A stretch of DNA of 24,535 bases, taken from Frankiales bacterium. GTDB lineage: Bacteria; Actinomycetota; Actinomycetes; Mycobacteriales; SCTD01. Where the stretch lies: positions 1 to 24,535 of the forward strand of contig JAOPWI010000274.1 in assembly GCA_025965755.1 (NCBI GenBank). Reading direction: 5' to 3'. A program made the translations under genes and the position numbers. Each line of letters begins with the position of its first letter. Positions within the stretch are counted from its first letter, which is position 1. The notes beneath the pieces were generated by a model. The model had not been told where the DNA came from and did no database searches. It saw nothing but the letters and a program-made list of their open reading frames with translations. This document shows positions 22,290 to 24,535 of the stretch, in pieces.

Positions 22290-23638
22290 CCAGCGAGCCC
22301 GACGCCGACGAGCTGGCAGGGCTCCTCGGCGGCGGGACCGTCACCGAACTCCGCCGCCTCGTCGGCGGCGCCTCGCGCGAGATGTGGGCCTTCCGGCTGG
22401 ACGGCCGACGGCTGGTGCTGCGGCGTGACCCGCCGGGCGAGATCGCGGCGGGCGGCATGGAGCAGGAGGGCGCGCTGCTGCGCGCTGCCGCAGCGGCCGG
22501 CGTGCGCGTGCCGGAGCTGCTCGCCGCCGGGCCGTCCTTTCTCGTCCTGTCCTGGGTGGACGGCGAGGCGCTGGCCCGGCGCATCCTGCGCGACGATGCC
22601 TTCGCCCTCGCCCGCACCAGGCTGGTGGCGCAGTGCGCCGAGCAGCTGGCGTTGCTGCACACCCGGGTGACTCCCGACCAGGTTCCCGGGCTCCAGCTGC
22701 CCGACCCCGTCGACGATGTCCGCCGGCGGCTCGATGCCATGGGCGAGCCGCACCCGGCCTTCGAGCTGGGCCTGCGCTGGCTGGAGGAGCACCGCCCGCC
22801 CGTGCGCGACGACGTGGTCGTGCACGGGGACTTCCGGCTGGGCAACATCATGGTCGACGCCGACGGGCTGGCCGCGGTCCTTGACTGGGAGCTGTCCCAC
22901 CTGGGTGACCCGCTGCAGGACCTCGGCTGGCTGTGCGTGCGTTCCTGGCGGTTCGGAGCGACGCTTCCGGTCGCCGGTCTGGGCACCTACGAGGAGCTGG
23001 CCCAGGCCTACGAGGCCGCCGGTGGCGGGCCGGTGGACCTGGCCGCGCTGCACTGGTGGGAGGTCTTCGGCACCCTCAACTGGGGCGTCATGTGCATGAT
23101 CCAGGCCCGCGGGCATCTGGAGCGGGGCGTGCGGTCCGTGGAGCTCGCGGCCATCGGGCGGCGGGCCAGCGAGGTCGAGCTCGACCTGCTCGACCTGCTC
23201 CCCGGTGGCCAGGTGCACCCTGCCGTGCCCACTCCGCCGGCCGCGCCGGTGCTCGGCCCGCACGACCGGCCGACCGCCACCGAGCTGGTCGAGGCGGTGC
23301 GGGAGTTCGTGGAAGGGCTGCCGCTCACCGGTCACGACCGCTTTCTCGCCCGGGTCACCTCGCGGGTGCTGCGCACGGTCGAGCGCGAGCTGCAGCTGGG
23401 CCCGACCCTCGCGGCCGCGCACGAGCAGCGTCTCGCTGACCTCGGCATGGCCGATGATGCGGCGCTGGCCGCCGCCATCCGCTCCGGCGCGGCCGATCCG
23501 GCTGCCATGCTGCCGGCCGTCCGCGCGTCCGTCGTCGACAAGCTGCTCGTCGCGGATCCCACGCAGCTCGCCGGTCGATACTCCTCCCCGATACCCCTTC
23601 CTTCCCTGTCCGTCCCCCACACCCAAGGAGATACATGA
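22286..23638 (+). CDS. APH-fold phosphotransferase with extra C-terminal domain
   Basis: A 450-residue kinase-fold protein. Residues 1 to about 310 carry the APH fold: catalytic loop HGDFRLGN (180-187, Asp182) and DWE with Asp200, followed by LGDPLQDLGW. After a Pro/Ala-rich linker (312-325), residues about 329-428 form a second helical domain, TELVEAVREFVEG...FLARVTSRVLRTVERELQLGP. From memory this resembles the DUF6285 module found on such kinases. The last 20 or so residues are Pro/Ser-rich and encoded by a pyrimidine-rich stretch that looks like a leader. The GTG start overlaps the dehydrogenase stop and its TGA overlaps the cyclase ATG. Probable hydroxyacyl-CoA kinase by family and partner gene. 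Confidence 0.9.
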   Translation: MTSEPDADELAGLLGGGTVTELRRLVGGASREMWAFRLDGRRLVLRRDPPGEIAAGGMEQEGALLRAAAAAGVRVPELLAAGPSFLVLSWVDGEALARRILRDDAFALARTRLVAQCAEQLALLHTRVTPDQVPGLQLPDPVDDVRRRLDAMGEPHPAFELGLRWLEEHRPPVRDDVVVHGDFRLGNIMVDADGLAAVLDWELSHLGDPLQDLGWLCVRSWRFGATLPVAGLGTYEELAQAYEAAGGGPVDLAALHWWEVFGTLNWGVMCMIQARGHLERGVRSVELAAIGRRASEVELDLLDLLPGGQVHPAVPTPPAAPVLGPHDRPTATELVEAVREFVEGLPLTGHDRFLARVTSRVLRTVERELQLGPTLAAAHEQRLADLGMADDAALAAAIRSGAADPAAMLPAVRASVVDKLLVADPTQLAGRYSSPIPLPSLSVPHTQGDT

Positions 23639-24535
23639 CCGCCCCCGACAAGCCCGTTCCGGACCTGACCGACTTCCTCAAGGATTCCCCCAAGAACTGG
23701 GGCAAGTGGGGCCCCGACGACGAGGTCGGCTCCCTGAACTACCTCGACGCCGGCCAGGTGCTGCGTGGCGTGGGTGCCATCAAGTCCGGCAAGACCTTCA
23801 CCCTGCAGGTCGACATCGGCCACCCGGGCGGCGACCCGGTCTGGCCCGGCCGTTCGGGCGCCATCCGCACCAACGTCGTGGACAAGGGCACCTTCCGCTC
23901 CGGCAAGATGTCGAAGTTCCCGGGCGGCGCGGAGTACGCCGACGACTTCATCTCCATGTTCCTGCAGGGGTCGACGCAGTACGACGCCCTCGGGCACGTC
24001 TGGTACGACGACCAGCTGTGGAACGGCTACCCCGCCGACAGCACGGGCGCCGGCATGAGCAAGGCGAGCGTCCACCCCATCGCGGTGAAGGGCGTCGTCG
24101 GCCGAGGCATCCTCCTCGACATGGCCCGCTTCCGCGGCAAGGACGTCCTGGGCAAGGGCGAGACGTTCACGCACGAGGACCTCATGGCCTGCGCCGCCGC
24201 GCAGGGTGCGGAGATCCAGAAGCGCGACATCATCATCATCCGCACCGGCTGGATCGGCAGCTTCTACACCACGCCGCAGGAGGAGTTCTTCAAGGACTTC
24301 ATCGAGCCGGGCCTGACCTACAGCCCCGAGCTGGTCCAGTGGTTCGCCGACATGGAGATCCCCAACCTGGTCACCGACACCATCGCCAACGAGGTGACGG
24401 TCCACGCGGAGTCGGGCATCGTCCTGCCGCTGCACAACGCGCTCATGCGCAACCTCGGCGTGACGCTGACCGAGATCGCCCAGCTCGACCCGCTGGGAGC
24501 TGACTGCGCCGAGGACGGCCAGTACGAGTTCCTCT
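23635..24535 (+). CDS. second cyclase-family metal-dependent hydrolase (3' end beyond window)
   Basis: The first 300 codons of a putative-cyclase-family hydrolase, still open at the window end; by comparison with the first cyclase, most of it is present. ATG 23635 overlaps the kinase stop (ATGA) and is preceded by AAGGAG 4 nt away. Motif residues are Gln111, Gln115, Asp117 and His121 in QGSTQYDALGH, the same two His-to-Gln changes as in the cyclase at 6520. The NWGKWGPDDEVG block (21-32) is shared too. The middle region (PVWPGRSGAIR, AEYADDF) differs clearly, so the paralogues may take different substrates. It lies at the end of the visible importer operon. Confidence 0.88.
   Translation, partial: MTAPDKPVPDLTDFLKDSPKNWGKWGPDDEVGSLNYLDAGQVLRGVGAIKSGKTFTLQVDIGHPGGDPVWPGRSGAIRTNVVDKGTFRSGKMSKFPGGAEYADDFISMFLQGSTQYDALGHVWYDDQLWNGYPADSTGAGMSKASVHPIAVKGVVGRGILLDMARFRGKDVLGKGETFTHEDLMACAAAQGAEIQKRDIIIIRTGWIGSFYTTPQEEFFKDFIEPGLTYSPELVQWFADMEIPNLVTDTIANEVTVHAESGIVLPLHNALMRNLGVTLTEIAQLDPLGADCAEDGQYEFL

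Noticed and set aside
1..24535. Mobile element, CRISPR array, tRNA or phage remnants
   Set aside because: No transposase-like protein, no terminal inverted repeats flanking a gene block, no spaced direct-repeat array and no tRNA-like cloverleaf were recognised by eye.

Overview
The window is a GC-rich, gene-dense stretch with frequent GTG starts and ATGA/GTGA stop-start overlaps. Together with the families present (FadE/FadD-like acyl-CoA enzymes, split MaoC hydratases, a Tat-exported Liv-type binding lipoprotein), this points to a chromosomal catabolic island of a high-GC actinobacterium. I cannot name the genus. I found no tRNA, rRNA, CRISPR array, transposase or phage gene.

Layout. (1) 2-193 (+): 3' end of an unknown, probably extracytoplasmic protein. 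(2) 198-4502 (-): a four-gene operon of MFS transporter, HAD hydrolase, APH-fold kinase and acyl-CoA dehydrogenase; the first three genes are chained by 4-nt overlaps. (3) 4720-6349 (+): a 13-codon leader ORF and two crotonase-family proteins, divergent from the MFS operon. (4) 6520-11794 (+): cyclase-family hydrolase, hotdog thioesterase, SDR, phosphotriesterase-like amidohydrolase/lactonase, ACAD10/11-type acyl-CoA dehydrogenase and two MaoC-type hotdog proteins. (5) 11793-11879: a 14-bp tandem repeat running into a long terminator hairpin between convergent operons. (6) 11884-14207 (-): acyl-CoA synthetase and TetR regulator. (7) 14572-24535 (+): Liv-type ABC importer (binding lipoprotein, permease, permease-ATPase fusion, ATPase), second acyl-CoA synthetase, second ACAD10/11-type dehydrogenase, second APH-fold kinase with a C-terminal extra domain, and a second cyclase cut by the window end.

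How the genes fit together (inference). The ABC system would import a carboxylate or lactone-like substrate. The PTE-like and cyclase-like hydrolases could open lactone or ring structures, and the two ligases would make CoA thioesters. The APH-kinase/ACAD pairs recall the 4-hydroxyacyl-CoA route known from levulinate catabolism (Lva) and vertebrate ACAD10/ACAD11, in which a hydroxyl is phosphorylated and then eliminated. Crotonase, MaoC and SDR enzymes would finish beta-oxidation. A nearly identical 17-bp palindromic motif lies before both large plus-strand operons (6404-6420 and 14463-14479), and a TetR gene lies beside the second copy, which suggests one regulon. The substrate cannot be read from sequence alone.
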